Positions 49,983 to 60,810 of a stretch of DNA of 64,000 nt are shown here, one piece after another. The DNA is from Miniimonas arenae (GTDB taxonomy: Bacteria > Actinomycetota > Actinomycetes > Actinomycetales > Beutenbergiaceae). Each line of letters begins with the position of its first letter. Position 1 is the stretch's first letter. The stretch lies in the NCBI RefSeq assembly GCF_006351005.1, contig NZ_VENP01000001.1:1-64000 (forward strand), given 5' to 3'. The translations under genes were made by a program, and so were the position numbers. Under the pieces are notes generated by a model, which saw only the letters and a list, made by a program, of their open reading frames with translations, made no database searches and was not told the DNA's origin.

Positions 49983-51257
49983 CTACTTGAGGAAGTCGGG
50001 GACGTCCAGCTCCTCGTCGCGACGGTTGCGCACCGGCACGTGCGGCACCGGCTGGAAGGCCTGCGTCTGCGCCACCGCGACCGGCTCGGCGTCGGTCGTC
50101 ACGGGGATCTCGGGCTCGTCCACCGACACCGGCACGGGCGCCGCGTTCGTGCCCGCGCTCGCGTAGGAGCCGTTCGACGAGCCGTTCGAGTGCCCGGTCG
50201 AGGAGCCGTTGGCCGACCCGTTCGAGGCGCCGTTGGCCGATCCGTTGCCCGAGGCCGGCGGCCGTGAGACCTGCCCGACCCCGCGCCGGTCGGCCGGGCG
50301 CCGCTCGGGCGTGCCCGAGTCGAAGCCGGCGGCGATGATCGTGACGCGGACCTCGTCGCCGAGCGTGTCGTCGATGACCGTTCCGAAGATGATGTTCGCC
50401 TCGGGGTGCGCGGCCTCCTGGACGAGGCGCGCGGCCTCGTTGATCTCGAACATGCCGAGGTCGCTGCCGCCCTGCACGGACAGCAGCACGCCGTGAGCGC
50501 CGTCGATGCTCGCCTCGAGCAGCGGCGAGGAGATCGCCAGCTCGGCCGCCTGCAGGGCGCGGTCCTCGCCGGTCGCCGACCCGATGCCCATGAGCGCGCT
50601 GCCGGCGCCCTGCATCACCGACTTCACGTCGGCGAAGTCGAGGTTGATGAGGCCGGGGGTGGTGATGAGGTCCGTGATGCCCTGCACGCCCGAGAGCAGC
50701 ACCTGGTCGGCCGAGCGGAACGCGTCGAGCACGGAGACGCTGCGGTCGCTGATCGAGAGCAGGCGGTCGTTGGGGATCACGATGAGCGTGTCCACCTCGG
50801 CGCGCAGCTGGTCGATCCCGCTCTCCGCCTGGGTGGCCCGGCGGCGCCCCTCGAACGTGAACGGGCGCGTCACCACGCCGATCGTCAGGGCGCCGAGCTG
50901 CCGCGCCATGCGGGCCACGACGGGCGCGCCGCCGGTGCCGGTGCCGCCGCCCTCGCCGGCCGTCACAAACACCATGTCGGCGCCGCGCAGGACGTCCTCG
51001 ATCTCCTCCGCGTGGTCCTCGGCGGCCTTCTTGCCGACCTCGGGGTCGGCGCCGGCGCCGAGCCCGCGGGTCAGCTCCCGGCCGACGTCGAGCTTGACGT
51101 CCGCGTCGCTCATGAGGAGCGCCTGGGCGTCGGTGTTGATGGCGATGAACTCCACGCCCTTGAGTCCGGCGTCGATCATCCGGTTGACGGCGTTCACGCC
51201 GCCGCCCCCGATGCCGACGACCTTGATGACCGCCAGGTAGTTCTGCGGTGCCGTCAC
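49983..51257 (-). CDS. ftsZ: cell division GTPase FtsZ
   Basis: Tubulin-like GTPase of the division ring. The GTP-binding [10 protein letters not shown] is near residue 107 and [12 protein letters not shown]-like features are not expected; the T7 loop region [11 protein letters not shown] is present. The C-terminal peptide ending DVPDFLK is the conserved tail that binds partners. The linker before it (about residues 325-410) is rich in Asn, Gly and Ser with [16 protein letters not shown]-like repeats. The GTG at 51257 has GGAGGGATC upstream. Length is 424 aa. A short hairpin lies in its leader. Confidence 0.98.
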   Translation of the reverse strand: MTAPQNYLAVIKVVGIGGGGVNAVNRMIDAGLKGVEFIAINTDAQALLMSDADVKLDVGRELTRGLGAGADPEVGKKAAEDHAEEIEDVLRGADMVFVTAGEGGGTGTGGAPVVARMARQLGALTIGVVTRPFTFEGRRRATQAESGIDQLRAEVDTLIVIPNDRLLSISDRSVSVLDAFRSADQVLLSGVQGITDLITTPGLINLDFADVKSVMQGAGSALMGIGSATGEDRALQAAELAISSPLLEASIDGAHGVLLSVQGGSDLGMFEINEAARLVQEAAHPEANIIFGTVIDDTLGDEVRVTIIAAGFDSGTPERRPADRRGVGQVSRPPASGNGSANGASNGSANGSSTGHSNGSSNGSYASAGTNAAPVPVSVDEPEIPVTTDAEPVAVAQTQAFQPVPHVPVRNRRDEELDVPDFLK

Positions 51258-51300
51258 GTGTGATCCCTCCGTCCGTGCCGACCGCCGGCCGACCAACCCT

Positions 51301-51319
51301 CACCCTCAGGTAGAGGGTG
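51301..51319 (-). promoter_or_regulatory. hairpin in the ftsZ upstream region
   Basis: CACCCTC (51301-51307) pairs with GAGGGTG (51313-51319) across a 5-nt loop, between the ftsQ stop and the ftsZ GTG. It could end the mur-ftsQ transcript or structure the ftsZ leader. An AT-rich TAAGTA (minus, 51321-51326) next to it is a possible -10. The 167-nt gap holds no other recognisable feature. Confidence 0.4.
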
Positions 51320-51424
51320 ATACTTATGTCACTTTCTGACGTCGATGACGCTAGGTCGGGCGTTCGCGGTGAGCAACGACCGTCGCGGGCGTGTCGCGCG
51401 TGTCGATGTGGGAGGGAGGCTCGC

Positions 51425-52633
51425 TCAGCGGGTGAGCGGGGCCTCGGGCGCGCTCACGTCGTACGTGGACGCGTCCACGGGCAGCAGCGTGAGCAGCACC
51501 TGGGCCTTGAGCGCGTTCTCCTCCGCGCTCCCCCATCGCACGGTGTCCCCGCTCGTGAGGGTGAACGTCACGTCGTCCTGCGACGTGGCGCCGGCCTGCG
51601 CGACCTGGCCGAGGAGCTCCGGCGGCAGCGACGCGAGGACGTCGAGCACGGCCGTCACGGCGGAGCCGGACGCCGGGTCCGTCATGTCCACCGTGATCCG
51701 GGGCAGGTTCTCGGGCGCCGCGTCCGGGTCGACGGTCGTCACCACGACGCCGTCGGAGGCGACGAGCGACGCGGCGGAGCCGTCCGCACCGAGCGACACG
51801 GCGACGACCTCGCGCGGCACCAGCGTGACGGTCGCGCCGTGCGGCCACGAGCGCACCACGCTCGCCTCCGCGACGGCCGGCATCGCCTCGAGCTGCGCGG
51901 TGATCCCCGCGGTGTCCAGCCGCGCGAGAGGCTCGCCCTCCTGCGCGGTGGCGACGGCGAGCACGGCCGGGGCGTCCACGTACGGTCCCGCGCCGTCCAC
52001 GACGACGTCCTCGGCGCGCAGCGCGAGCCACGAGGACCCGAGCAGCACCCAGCCCAGACCCGCGAGCAGCGCGAGCACCCCGACGCCGGCGGCGATCCGG
52101 ACACCCGCGACCCGCCGGCGCGCGCGGCGCTTCTCCTGCAGACGGACCTGGAGCGTCTCGACGGGCGCCGGGACGTCCGCGTCGGACCAGGCGTCCGCGT
52201 CTGACCAGGCGTCCGCGTCGTCCACACCGGTCTCGTCGCGACCGTCGTCGCCGAGGAGGGCGCCGCCCGGCTCGGCGTCGCGGGCGTGCCGGTCGCCGCG
52301 GGCACCGCCGCGGCGGGACTGGCCGCCGACGCGGCGGACCGCGGGCGCGGACGTCACCAGGGCGCGCGAGCCGATCGGGCCGGTGGGGGCGGCGTCGTCC
52401 CACTCCCCCGAGCTCCAGGCGGCGAGCTCCTCCTCGCTGAGCACGAGGTCGTCGCCCGTGCGAGCGTCGACGGCCGGCCGTGGGGGGGCCGGCGTGCCAC
52501 CACCTGCACCTGCACCTGCACCAGCACCTGGACGAGCACGGTGGGCGGCGCGCGGGTCGGCGCCCCCGCCTGCCCCACGCGCGCGCCCTGCGTCGCCCGG
52601 TCGCCCGGCCCGCGGCGCGCTCGGCGGCCTCAT
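51425..52633 (-). CDS. ftsQ: cell division protein FtsQ
   Basis: Bitopic divisome protein. A long cytoplasmic N terminus (about 175 residues, Ala/Gly/Pro-rich with a DADAWS duplication and an Ala-Gly run) precedes one membrane helix near residues 178-197, VGVLALLAGLGWVLLG. Outside lies a POTRA domain (DVVVDGAGPYVD onward) and the FtsQ/DivIB domain. The 402 aa exceed the usual 260-320 because of the N-terminal tail. The ATG at 52633 overlaps the murC stop by 4 nt. Confidence 0.92.
   Translation of the reverse strand: MRPPSAPRAGRPGDAGRARGAGGGADPRAAHRARPGAGAGAGAGGGTPAPPRPAVDARTGDDLVLSEEELAAWSSGEWDDAAPTGPIGSRALVTSAPAVRRVGGQSRRGGARGDRHARDAEPGGALLGDDGRDETGVDDADAWSDADAWSDADVPAPVETLQVRLQEKRRARRRVAGVRIAAGVGVLALLAGLGWVLLGSSWLALRAEDVVVDGAGPYVDAPAVLAVATAQEGEPLARLDTAGITAQLEAMPAVAEASVVRSWPHGATVTLVPREVVAVSLGADGSAASLVASDGVVVTTVDPDAAPENLPRITVDMTDPASGSAVTAVLDVLASLPPELLGQVAQAGATSQDDVTFTLTSGDTVRWGSAEENALKAQVLLTLLPVDASTYDVSAPEAPLTR
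52175..52216. repeat. 18-bp tandem duplication in ftsQ
   Basis: Two 18-bp copies (gtccgcgtcggaccaggc and a one-base variant) and a partial third encode the repeated DADAWS in the cytoplasmic tail of FtsQ. Confidence 0.88.
52501..52530. repeat. 6-bp tandem repeats in ftsQ 5' end
   Basis: Five cacctg units (one variant, caccag) encode an Ala-Gly run near the FtsQ N terminus. Period six keeps the frame. Confidence 0.88.
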
Positions 52634-54180
52634 GCCGACCCCTCACGGGCGCGCAGCTCCGCCAGCACGACCGGCGCGAGCAGGGTGACGTCGCCGGAGC
52701 CCACGGTCATGACGAGGTCGCCCTCCCACGCCAGCGCCGCGACGCGCCGCGCGGCGGCGAACCGGTCCGGCACGAGCTCGTAGGGCGTGGCGCCGCGCTC
52801 GGCGCGCGCGGGCGGCTCCGCCTCGGTCACGAGGGCGGAGGTCACGCCCTCGATCGGCGATTCGCGCGAGCCGAAGATGTCGGTGACGACGACGGCGTCG
52901 GCCAGGTCCAGCGCGTCGGCGAACTCCTCGGCGAAGTCGCGCGTGCGGGTGAACAGCGCGGGCTGCAACAGCACCAAGAGGCGCCCGTCGCCGACCGCGA
53001 GCCGACCGGCCCGCAGCGCGTTCTCGACCTTGCGCGGGTTGTGCGCGTAGTCGTCCACGACGCGCACCCCCGCGGCCTCGCCGACCACCTCGAACCGGCG
53101 CCCGGCCCCGTGGAAGGCGCTCAGCGCGTCCGCCACGCGCTGCGCCGCGTCGGGTGAGCCGTCGGTCGCCTCGAGGGCCGCGGCCCACGCCGCGGCCGCG
53201 TCCAGCACGGTGTGCAGCCCGGGCGAGGCGATCGCGACGCGCACGGGCGGGAGGATCGGGACGCCGCCGCGGCCCAGCACGAACGTCGCCGCCGCCGACC
53301 CCCCGGTGAGGGTGACGTCCTCGATCGCGACGTGCTCGACGTCGAGCCGGCCGCCGAGATCGCCCGAGGCGACGTCCGCGCCCGAGCCGTCGTTCGCCGT
53401 CGTGCCCTGGTCCGCCGGCGCCTCGGCGAGGGCGGCCGTCGCGAGCCCGTAGGTCCGCACGCGGATCCCCTCGCGCGCCGCGGTGCGCAGCACCGACCGG
53501 GCGCCCGCGTCGTCGCTGCACGCGACGAGCAGCCCGCCGGGCACGATGCGGCGCGCGAAGTCCTCGAACGCCGCGAGGATCTGCGGCAGGCCGCCGGTGT
53601 AGTGCGCGAGGTGGTCGGCCTCGACGTTCGTGACGATCGCGACCCGCGGGGCGTAGTTGAGGAACGACCCGTCGGACTCGTCGGCCTCGGCCACGAACGG
53701 CCCGGTGCCCACGCGCGAGCCCGACTCCCAGTCCAGCACCGTCCCGCCGATCGCGGCGCCCGGGTCGGCGTCCGCACCGAGCTCGAGCGCGACGGCGAGC
53801 ATCGCCGACGTCGTCGTCTTGCCGTGCGTGCCCGCCACGGCGTAGAAGTCGCGTCCGCGCGCCAGGCGCGCCATCGCCACGGACCGGTGGATCACCTCGA
53901 TGCCGCGCCCGTGCGCCGCGACCACCTCGACGTTGTCGGCCGGGATCGCGGTCGAGACGACGACGACGTCTGCGCCCTCGACCTGCTCGGCGGCGTGCCC
54001 GAGGAAGACCCGGGCGCCGCGGGCGCGCAGGCGGGCGGTCTCCTCGCCGTCGACCTGGTCCGAGCCGGTCACGACGTGGCCGCTCGCGAGGGCGATCTCC
54101 GCGAGCACGCTCATGCCGTGCCCGCCGATCGCGACGAAGTGCCAGTGCTCGGTGGTGCGGTCCGACGCGCGCTCAGCCAC
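52630..54180 (-). CDS. murC: UDP-N-acetylmuramate--L-alanine ligase
   Basis: First Mur ligase: adds L-Ala to UDP-MurNAc using ATP. It has the N-terminal GGHGMSVLAEIALASGHVVTGSD Rossmann region, the ATP loop VAGTHGKTTTSAML near residue 117, and the central TNVEADHLAHY strand. Length (516 aa) is slightly above the usual ~460-490, with an Ala/Asp-rich insert near residue 245. The GTG at 54180 overlaps murG by 8 nt behind AGGAGG. Note that the N-terminal GXGGXG-like loop here begins AIGGHGMS. Confidence 0.96.
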   Translation of the reverse strand: MAERASDRTTEHWHFVAIGGHGMSVLAEIALASGHVVTGSDQVDGEETARLRARGARVFLGHAAEQVEGADVVVVSTAIPADNVEVVAAHGRGIEVIHRSVAMARLARGRDFYAVAGTHGKTTTSAMLAVALELGADADPGAAIGGTVLDWESGSRVGTGPFVAEADESDGSFLNYAPRVAIVTNVEADHLAHYTGGLPQILAAFEDFARRIVPGGLLVACSDDAGARSVLRTAAREGIRVRTYGLATAALAEAPADQGTTANDGSGADVASGDLGGRLDVEHVAIEDVTLTGGSAAATFVLGRGGVPILPPVRVAIASPGLHTVLDAAAAWAAALEATDGSPDAAQRVADALSAFHGAGRRFEVVGEAAGVRVVDDYAHNPRKVENALRAGRLAVGDGRLLVLLQPALFTRTRDFAEEFADALDLADAVVVTDIFGSRESPIEGVTSALVTEAEPPARAERGATPYELVPDRFAAARRVAALAWEGDLVMTVGSGDVTLLAPVVLAELRAREGSA

Positions 54181-55312
54181 GGGCCACCCTCCTCGTGCGC
54201 AGAACGAGGTCGCGCAGCCGCTCGGCGCCGTCGGCCACGCCGTGGGCGCGTGCGGCCGCGGCCATCCGGCCGCGGCGCTCGGCGTCGAGCAGGAGCGGCA
54301 GCACGATCGCCCGGACGGCGTCGGGCGTCATCGCGGCGTCCTCCACCACGACGGCGCCGCCCGCCTCCTCCAGGGCGCGCACGTTGAGCCGCTGCTCGCC
54401 GTTGCCGATCGGCAGCGGCACGTACACCCCGGGCAGCCCGACGGCGGCCTGCTCGCAGACGGTGCCAGCTCCCGACCGACCGAGCACGAGGCTGGCCGCG
54501 GCGTAGGCGCTCGCCATGTCGTCGAGGTACTCCACCAGGTGGTAGTCCTCACCCGCGGCGGCGGCGGCCGCCGCGACGCTGTCCACCTTGCCGCGGCCCG
54601 CGGCGTGCAGCACCTGGACGCCGGCGGCGGTCAGGTCGGTGGCCGCGCCCGCCATCGCGAGGTTGATCCGCTGCGCCCCGAGCGAGCCGCCGGTGACGAG
54701 GAGCACGGGCCGGGTCGGGTCCAGGCCCAGCCGCGCCGCCGCGGCGTCGTGCGCCGCCTGGCGCCCGGCATCCGGCCTGCGGGCGAGAGCGCTCACGTCC
54801 GCGCGCATCGGCAGGCCCACGTGGGTGGTCTCGCCGCGGCGCGCGCGCAACCGCGTCTCGGCGAACGTCAGGGCGACGGCCGCCGCGGTGCGGGCGCCCA
54901 GCCGGTTCGCCAGGCCGGCCCGCACGTTCTGCTCGTGGATCACGACCGGGACGCCGCGACGCGCGGCCGCACGGTACGCGGGCGTCGCCACGTACCCGCC
55001 GAACCCCACCACGACATCGGCGCCCACCGCGTCGATCGCGCGCTCGGCCTGCGCGACGGCGCGGGCGAAGTCGCGCGGGAAGCGCGCGGCCGCCGGGTCG
55101 GGCCGGCGCGGGAACGGCACCCGGGGGATCGTCGCAAGCTCGTAGCCGCGCTCGGGCACGAGGCGCGACTCCAGTCCCTCGGCGGTGCCGAGGACCAGGA
55201 TCTCGGCACCGTCGGCACCGACGGCGCTGTCCCGGACGGCGTCCGCGAGCGCGAGCAGCGGGTTGACGTGCCCCGCCGTGCCGCCGCCCGCGAGCAGGAG
55301 GCGCACGGTCAT
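54173..55312 (-). CDS. murG: lipid II synthase MurG
   Basis: Glycosyltransferase that adds GlcNAc to lipid I at the inner face of the membrane. The donor/acceptor loop GGGTAGHVNPLLAL is at residues 9-22; other segments are GFGGYVATPAYRAA, HEQNVRAGLANRL, GGSLGAQRIN and GRSGAGTVCEQAAVGLP. Length is 379 aa. The ATG at 55312 overlaps the ftsW stop by 4 nt. Confidence 0.97.
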   Translation of the reverse strand: MTVRLLLAGGGTAGHVNPLLALADAVRDSAVGADGAEILVLGTAEGLESRLVPERGYELATIPRVPFPRRPDPAAARFPRDFARAVAQAERAIDAVGADVVVGFGGYVATPAYRAAARRGVPVVIHEQNVRAGLANRLGARTAAAVALTFAETRLRARRGETTHVGLPMRADVSALARRPDAGRQAAHDAAAARLGLDPTRPVLLVTGGSLGAQRINLAMAGAATDLTAAGVQVLHAAGRGKVDSVAAAAAAAGEDYHLVEYLDDMASAYAAASLVLGRSGAGTVCEQAAVGLPGVYVPLPIGNGEQRLNVRALEEAGGAVVVEDAAMTPDAVRAIVLPLLLDAERRGRMAAAARAHGVADGAERLRDLVLRTRRVARG

Positions 55313-56637
55313 CGGCCGCTCCGTCCGCCGCGCGCGAGCACGCCGAAGGAGCGCCGCACCACGCCGCGGCGCGCGGCGAGCGCCTCGCGCGCGCCGGGTT
55401 CGTCGCGGGCGAAGGCGAGCACGATGCCGAGCGCGATGAGCGTCGCGATGAGCGAGGAGCCGCCGGCGGAGACCAACGGGAGCGGCACGCCGATGACCGG
55501 GCCGCCGATCGTGACCGAGATGTTCACGAGGGCCTGGACGATGATCCAGGAGGCGACCGCTCCGGTGGCGATCTTCACGAACGGGTCGGGGTGGCGCAGC
55601 ACCACGCGGGTGAGGCCGACCATGAGCACGCCGAACAGCACGAGGATGAGCAGCGTGCCCATGAGGCCGAGCTCCTCGCCGATGATCGCCATGATGAAGT
55701 CGTTCTGCGCGGCCGGCAGGTAGAGCCACTTCGTCCGCGAGCCACCGAGCCCGACGCCGGAGATGCCACCGGTGCCCAGGGCCTCGAGCGAGACCCGGGT
55801 CTGCAGGCCGAGGCCCTGCGGGTCGAGGGAGTCCGGGTCGAACACCGCCATGATCCGCGCCATGCGGGTCTCGTACTGCACGGCGAGGAATGCCACCACG
55901 GCGCCGGCCATCACGCTCATCGTGGCGAGATAGCGCAGCGGGAGGCCGGCGACCCACAGCGCCCCGGCCACGAGCGCGCCCATGATGAGCATCGTGCCGA
56001 GGTCGCCGGCGTAGATCTGGGGCGCGAGCAGCAGGGCGGCGCCGCCGATCGGCAGCAGCACGTGGCGCAGCCGGCCCAGCTGGTGCTGCTTCACCGCGAG
56101 CACGGCGCCGAGCCACAGCACGAGGCTGACCTTGACGAACTCGCTGGGCTGGATCGTCACCGGACCGGCGCAGACCCAGGCGATGTTGCCGCCGGTCCCG
56201 CACGCGAGCGGCGTGAAGAGCAGGCCCTGCAGGAGCAGGCCACCCGCGAAGGCGGGCCACGCGAGCCAGCGCAGCACCCGGATGGGCATCCGGGAGAACG
56301 CGAAGGCCAGCGGCAGCGCGATCGCGGCGAACCGCACCTGGTCGAGGAAGTGCAGCAGCGGGTTCTGCCCCGAGCTGTCCTTGAGCGAGTAGATCGAGGA
56401 GCTCGAGAGCACGAACACGAGACCGAGCGCCACGAGCACGAGCGTGGTGACGCCGATCAGGTAGTAGGAGGTGACCGGCGCGTCCCACGCCGAGCGGACC
56501 GCGGCGCGCGTGGACGCGAACGCCCGGGTGTCCGGCTGCGGGGCGGTGACCGGGCGCACCGCGCCGGGCCGGTCCGCCGTGGCACGCGGCACCTCGTCGC
56601 GGCGCCGGCCCGTGGCCCGCCCGTCGAGCGTGGTCAC
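55309..56637 (-). CDS. ftsW: FtsW-type SEDS peptidoglycan polymerase
   Basis: SEDS glycosyltransferase of the divisome, partner of FtsI. About ten hydrophobic segments begin near residue 55 (SYYLIGVTTLVLVALGLVFVL). Conserved blocks are GPVTIQPSEFVKVSLVLWL, YAGDLGTMLIMG and VSAGGSSLIATLIALGIVL. A ~50-residue basic/Pro-rich cytoplasmic tail precedes the first helix. Length is 442 aa. The GTG at 56637 overlaps the murD stop by 4 nt. Confidence 0.95.
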   Translation of the reverse strand: MTTLDGRATGRRRDEVPRATADRPGAVRPVTAPQPDTRAFASTRAAVRSAWDAPVTSYYLIGVTTLVLVALGLVFVLSSSSIYSLKDSSGQNPLLHFLDQVRFAAIALPLAFAFSRMPIRVLRWLAWPAFAGGLLLQGLLFTPLACGTGGNIAWVCAGPVTIQPSEFVKVSLVLWLGAVLAVKQHQLGRLRHVLLPIGGAALLLAPQIYAGDLGTMLIMGALVAGALWVAGLPLRYLATMSVMAGAVVAFLAVQYETRMARIMAVFDPDSLDPQGLGLQTRVSLEALGTGGISGVGLGGSRTKWLYLPAAQNDFIMAIIGEELGLMGTLLILVLFGVLMVGLTRVVLRHPDPFVKIATGAVASWIIVQALVNISVTIGGPVIGVPLPLVSAGGSSLIATLIALGIVLAFARDEPGAREALAARRGVVRRSFGVLARGGRSGR

Positions 56638-58190
56638 GCGGTGCCCAGCAGGTCCCGGACGGCCGCCGCGAAGGCGTCGCCGCGGTGACCGTAGTTGCGG
56701 AACTGGTCCCACGAGGCGCCGGCGGGCGCGAGCAGGACGGTGTCCCCCGGGCGGGCGTGGTCCCTTGCTGCTCTCACGGCGACGCGCATCACCTCGCCAT
56801 CGTCGCCTTCGGGGACCTCGAACACCGGGAGGTGCGGCGCGTGTCGCCGAAGCGGGCCGAGCCACGGCGAGCGGTCCACACCCAGGAGCACGACGGCGCG
56901 CATCGCCGGCGCGTACTGCGCGATGAGCTCCTCGAGGTCCGCGCCCTTGGCGTCGCCGCCGGCCAGCCACACCACGGTGCCGGCCGGGATCGCCCGCAGC
57001 GCCGCCGCGGCGGCGTGCGCGTTGGTGGCCTTGGAGTCGTTGATCCAGGTGATCTCGTCCGCCTGCGCGACCACCGCGGAGCGGTGCGCGTCGAGCCGGA
57101 AGCCGCGCAGGCCGGGCGCCACCGCCTCGGCCGGGGTGCCGCCCGCGCGGGCGAGCGCGGCCGCGGCCATCGCGTTGGTGAGCACGTGCGGCGGGACGCC
57201 CGCGGCGCCGCCGAGGTGGGCGAGGTCGTCGGGCGTGAAGAGCGCGAGCGCCTCCGTCCAGCGTCGGGGGTGGAAGGCGCGGTCCACGACGAGGTCCTCG
57301 ACCACGCCGATCTCGCTCGGGCCGGGCACGCCGAGCGTGAGCCCGACGGCGCGCGCCCCCTCGAGCACCCCGGCCTCCTCGACCATCGCGCGCGCCCCGT
57401 CCTCCCACGTGGGGTAGACGCACGCGAGCCGGACTCGGGAGTACACGCTCGCCTTGGCCGCGCGGTAGGCGGCCATCGAGCCGAAGTGGTCGAGGTGGTC
57501 CTCGGCGACGTTGAGGCAGATGCTCGCCGTCGGCTCGGCGCGGTGGGTGTCGTAGAGCTGCAGCGCCGCGATCTCGATGGGCCAGGCCTCCGGCGGGCGC
57601 ACCACGCCGGCGTCGTCCGCGATCCCCTCCAGCGCAACCGTGGACACCGCGACGCCCATGTTGCCCAGCGGTGGCGCGTGCAGGCCGCCGGCGCGCAGCA
57701 GCGCGGAGGTCATCTGCGCCGTCGTCGTCTTGCCGTTCGTGCCCGTGACGAAGAGCCACGGCGCGTCGTCGGCGCGGACGAGCCACGCGAGGTCGAACTC
57801 GCTCATCACGTCCAGACCGGCGGCGCGCGGCAGCGCGATCAGCGGTGAGGCCGGCGGGATGCCGGGAGACACGACGGCGAGCCTCGGGTCGAGCGCGAGA
57901 GCGCGCTCGACGAGGGCGGACGCCGCGCGGGACCGATCGGCGGCCTCGTCCTGAGGATCACCGTGGGGGCCGCCGGCCGTCGGTTCCGGTTCGAGAACGA
58001 GCACGCCGGTCAGCGACGCCGCCGCGCGGGCGGCCACGTCGGGACGGGTGTCGATCGCGACGACGTCGGCGCCGAGCGCCGCGAGCGTGCGGGCGGCGGC
58101 CTCGCCGGTCAGGCCGAGCCCGACGACGAGGGCGCGCGCGCCGCGGAACGCGCCTCGCCGGGCGTCGACGTCGCCGATCGGGGCGCTCAT
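56634..58190 (-). CDS. murD: UDP-MurNAc-L-alanine--D-glutamate ligase
   Basis: Adds D-Glu to UDP-MurNAc-Ala. The ATP loop [13 protein letters not shown] is near residue 150; [17 protein letters not shown] and [12 protein letters not shown] are typical. Length (518 aa) is above the usual ~450, with an insert near residue 70-90 ([17 protein letters not shown]). The ATG at 58190 overlaps mraY by 4 nt. Confidence 0.96.
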   Translation of the reverse strand: MSAPIGDVDARRGAFRGARALVVGLGLTGEAAARTLAALGADVVAIDTRPDVAARAAASLTGVLVLEPEPTAGGPHGDPQDEAADRSRAASALVERALALDPRLAVVSPGIPPASPLIALPRAAGLDVMSEFDLAWLVRADDAPWLFVTGTNGKTTTAQMTSALLRAGGLHAPPLGNMGVAVSTVALEGIADDAGVVRPPEAWPIEIAALQLYDTHRAEPTASICLNVAEDHLDHFGSMAAYRAAKASVYSRVRLACVYPTWEDGARAMVEEAGVLEGARAVGLTLGVPGPSEIGVVEDLVVDRAFHPRRWTEALALFTPDDLAHLGGAAGVPPHVLTNAMAAAALARAGGTPAEAVAPGLRGFRLDAHRSAVVAQADEITWINDSKATNAHAAAAALRAIPAGTVVWLAGGDAKGADLEELIAQYAPAMRAVVLLGVDRSPWLGPLRRHAPHLPVFEVPEGDDGEVMRVAVRAARDHARPGDTVLLAPAGASWDQFRNYGHRGDAFAAAVRDLLGTA

Positions 58191-59284
58191 GCGGACGCGA
58201 TCCACTCGGCGTAGTAGATGGACACCCCGATCGCGGCGAAGACCGCCGCGATGAGCCAGAACCGGATGACGATGGTGATCTCGGCCCAGCCCAGGAGCTC
58301 GAAGTGGTGGTGCAGCGGTGCCATCCGGAACACGCGTCTGCCGCCGGAGATCTTGAAGAACCCGATCTGGATCACGCTCGAGGCGACGATGACGACGAAC
58401 ATGCCGCCGATCACGACGGCGAGCAGCTCGGTCCGGGTGAGGATCGACAGCCCGGCGAGGGCGCCGCCGAGGGCGAGCGAGCCCGTGTCGCCCATGAAGA
58501 TCTTGGCGGGGCTCGCGTTCCACCACAGGAAGCCCACGCACGCCCCGACGATGGCCGCGGTGACGATCGCGAGGTCGAGCGGGTCGCGCACGTCGTAGCA
58601 GCGCGGCCCCGCCAGCACGCGCTGGCAGCTCTGGTTGAACTGCCACATCGTGACCAGCACGTAGGCGCCGAAGACGAAGATGCTCACGCCGGTGGCCAGC
58701 CCGTCCAGGCCGTCCGTGAGGTTCACCGCGTTGGACCACGCCGTGACGAGGAAGTTCGCCCAGACCACGAACAGCAGCAGCCCGATCACACTCCCCCACA
58801 TCGCGAGGTCGAGGTTGAGGTCGCGGATGAACGAGATGCCGGTGGACGCGGGGGTCTGACCGAAGGAGTTGGGCAGCTGCAGCGCGAGCAGCGCGAACAC
58901 CACGCCCACCCCGCCCTGGCCGAGGATCTTGGCGATCGGGGACAGGCCGAGGGAGCGCTGCTTGGAGATCTTCGTGAAGTCGTCGGCGAACCCCACCATG
59001 CCCAGACCCACCATGAGGAACAGCAGCAGCAGACCCGAGACGCTCGGCGTCGAGCCGGTCCGCAGGAACGAGACGAAGTTCGCCACGAAGTAGCCGAGCA
59101 GCGTCGCGGCCAGGATGACGACCCCGCCCATGGTGGGCGTGCCGCGCTTGGTGTAGTGCGCCGTCGGGCCGTCCTGACGGATGAACTGCCCGTACTGGCG
59201 GCGCACGAGGAAGCGGATGAACAGCGGCGTGCCGAACAGCGCGACGGCGAGCGCGACGCCGCCCGAGACCATGACGGGGATCAT
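58187..59284 (-). CDS. mraY: phospho-MurNAc-pentapeptide transferase MraY
   Basis: Integral membrane enzyme that makes lipid I on undecaprenyl phosphate. About ten hydrophobic helices; catalytic-region motifs are [31 protein letters not shown] and the C-terminal [11 protein letters not shown]. Length (365 aa) is normal. The ATG at 59284 overlaps the murF stop by 4 nt. Confidence 0.97.
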   Translation of the reverse strand: MIPVMVSGGVALAVALFGTPLFIRFLVRRQYGQFIRQDGPTAHYTKRGTPTMGGVVILAATLLGYFVANFVSFLRTGSTPSVSGLLLLFLMVGLGMVGFADDFTKISKQRSLGLSPIAKILGQGGVGVVFALLALQLPNSFGQTPASTGISFIRDLNLDLAMWGSVIGLLLFVVWANFLVTAWSNAVNLTDGLDGLATGVSIFVFGAYVLVTMWQFNQSCQRVLAGPRCYDVRDPLDLAIVTAAIVGACVGFLWWNASPAKIFMGDTGSLALGGALAGLSILTRTELLAVVIGGMFVVIVASSVIQIGFFKISGGRRVFRMAPLHHHFELLGWAEITIVIRFWLIAAVFAAIGVSIYYAEWIASA

Positions 59285-60810
59285 GCGTCCACCTGCTGGT
59301 CCGCCCGCTGGTCGGCGTGCGCCGCACTGGCCGCACCGGCCGCCGAGCCGTCCCTCGACCCGCGCACCGAGCCCTCGGCGACGAGGGCGTCGGCCAGCCG
59401 GTACAGACCCGCACCGTTCGAGGACTTCACGAGCACGACGTCGCCGGGCAGCACCTCGCGACGCAGCCAGGCGCGGGCCTCCTCGACGTCCTCGGCGAAC
59501 GCGGCCTCCTCGCCGAAGGACCCCTCGAGCAGCGCCCCGGTGTACATCGCGCGCGCGCCGCGACCGACGACGAGCAGCCGCGAGACGTCCAGGCGCACCG
59601 CGAGCCGGCCCAGGGCGTCGTGCTCGGTGAGCGCAACCTCGCCCAGCTCGAGCATCTCCCCCAGCACGGCCACGGTCCGGCGGCCCGCGCCGATCGCGAC
59701 GAGCGCCTTGAGCGCGGCGCGCATCGAGTCCGGGTTGGCGTTGTAGGAGTCGTCCACGAGCGTCACGCCGTCGGCGAGCTCGGTCACGGCCATCCGGTGC
59801 GGGCTCGCGGCGTCAGCCTGTGACAGCCGCCGCGCCACGACGTCGAGCGACAGGCCCGCAGCGATCGCCGTCGCCGCCGCGGCGAGCGCGTTCGTCACGT
59901 GGTGCTCGCCGACCAGCCGCAGCGTGACCGGCGCGGTCCGCCCGCCGTGGTGCAGCGTGAACGACGCGCGCGCGCCACCCGCGGTGACGTCGGTCGCCCG
60001 CACGTCGGCGTCCGCGCTGCGCCCGAACCTGAGCACCGCACCCGGGGCCTGCTCCGCCATGGCCGCGACGCGCGGGTCGTCCGCGTTGAGCACCGCGGTG
60101 CCGTCGGGGCGCAGACCGCGGACGATGGCGGCCTTCTCGTGGGCGATACCGTCGATCCCGCCCATCCCGGCCAGGTGCGCGCTGCCCACGACGAGCACGG
60201 CGGCGACGTCCGGCGGCGCGATCGCCGTGAGGTAGTCGATGTTCCCGGGTGCGTCCGCGCCCATCTCGAGCACGAGCGTGCGGGTCTCCTCGGTGCACCG
60301 CAGCACGGTCACCGGGAGCCCGACCTCGTTGTTGAAGGAGCGCACCGGCGCGACCGTCGGCCCGTCGGCCGCGAACACCTGCGCGAGCAGGTCCTTCGTC
60401 GTCGTCTTGCCGACCGAGCCGGTCATCGCGAGCACGCGGGGGGCGCCCTCGGGGCGCTCGCGCAGGCGCGCGAGGACGCCGCGGGCCAGCTCGCCGAGCG
60501 CCCGCACCGAGTCGGCGACCTGCACGCTCGGGAGGGGCTCGCCGTCGGGCGCGGTGTCGGGCGCGCTGTCGGAGGAGGCGAGGGGCCGCTCGGTGAGCAC
60601 GAGGCTCGCGCCGGCCGCGACGGCGCCCGCCGCGTGGTCGTGCCCGTCCACGTGCTCGCCCGCGATCGCGACGAACAGCGCGCCGGGCGTCACCTCGCGC
60701 GAGTCGGTCACGACCGAGGTGACGACGACGTCCTCGGCGGCTACGCCGTCGGGCAGCGTGAGGGTGCCCCCCACGAGCGCGGCGACCTGCGCCGCGGTCA
60801 GCGCGATCAC
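59281..60810 (-). CDS. murF: UDP-MurNAc-tripeptide--D-Ala-D-Ala ligase
   Basis: Adds D-Ala-D-Ala to complete the pentapeptide precursor. The ATP loop is [14 protein letters not shown] near residue 132, followed by [12 protein letters not shown] and [18 protein letters not shown]. Length (509 aa) is slightly above average; a Ser/Asp/Pro insert lies near residue 80-95 and the C terminus ends in Ala/Asp/Gln-rich [13 protein letters not shown], echoing the ArgH tail. The GTG at 60810 overlaps the murE stop by 4 nt. Confidence 0.95.
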   Translation of the reverse strand: MIALTAAQVAALVGGTLTLPDGVAAEDVVVTSVVTDSREVTPGALFVAIAGEHVDGHDHAAGAVAAGASLVLTERPLASSDSAPDTAPDGEPLPSVQVADSVRALGELARGVLARLRERPEGAPRVLAMTGSVGKTTTKDLLAQVFAADGPTVAPVRSFNNEVGLPVTVLRCTEETRTLVLEMGADAPGNIDYLTAIAPPDVAAVLVVGSAHLAGMGGIDGIAHEKAAIVRGLRPDGTAVLNADDPRVAAMAEQAPGAVLRFGRSADADVRATDVTAGGARASFTLHHGGRTAPVTLRLVGEHHVTNALAAAATAIAAGLSLDVVARRLSQADAASPHRMAVTELADGVTLVDDSYNANPDSMRAALKALVAIGAGRRTVAVLGEMLELGEVALTEHDALGRLAVRLDVSRLLVVGRGARAMYTGALLEGSFGEEAAFAEDVEEARAWLRREVLPGDVVLVKSSNGAGLYRLADALVAEGSVRGSRDGSAAGAASAAHADQRADQQVDA

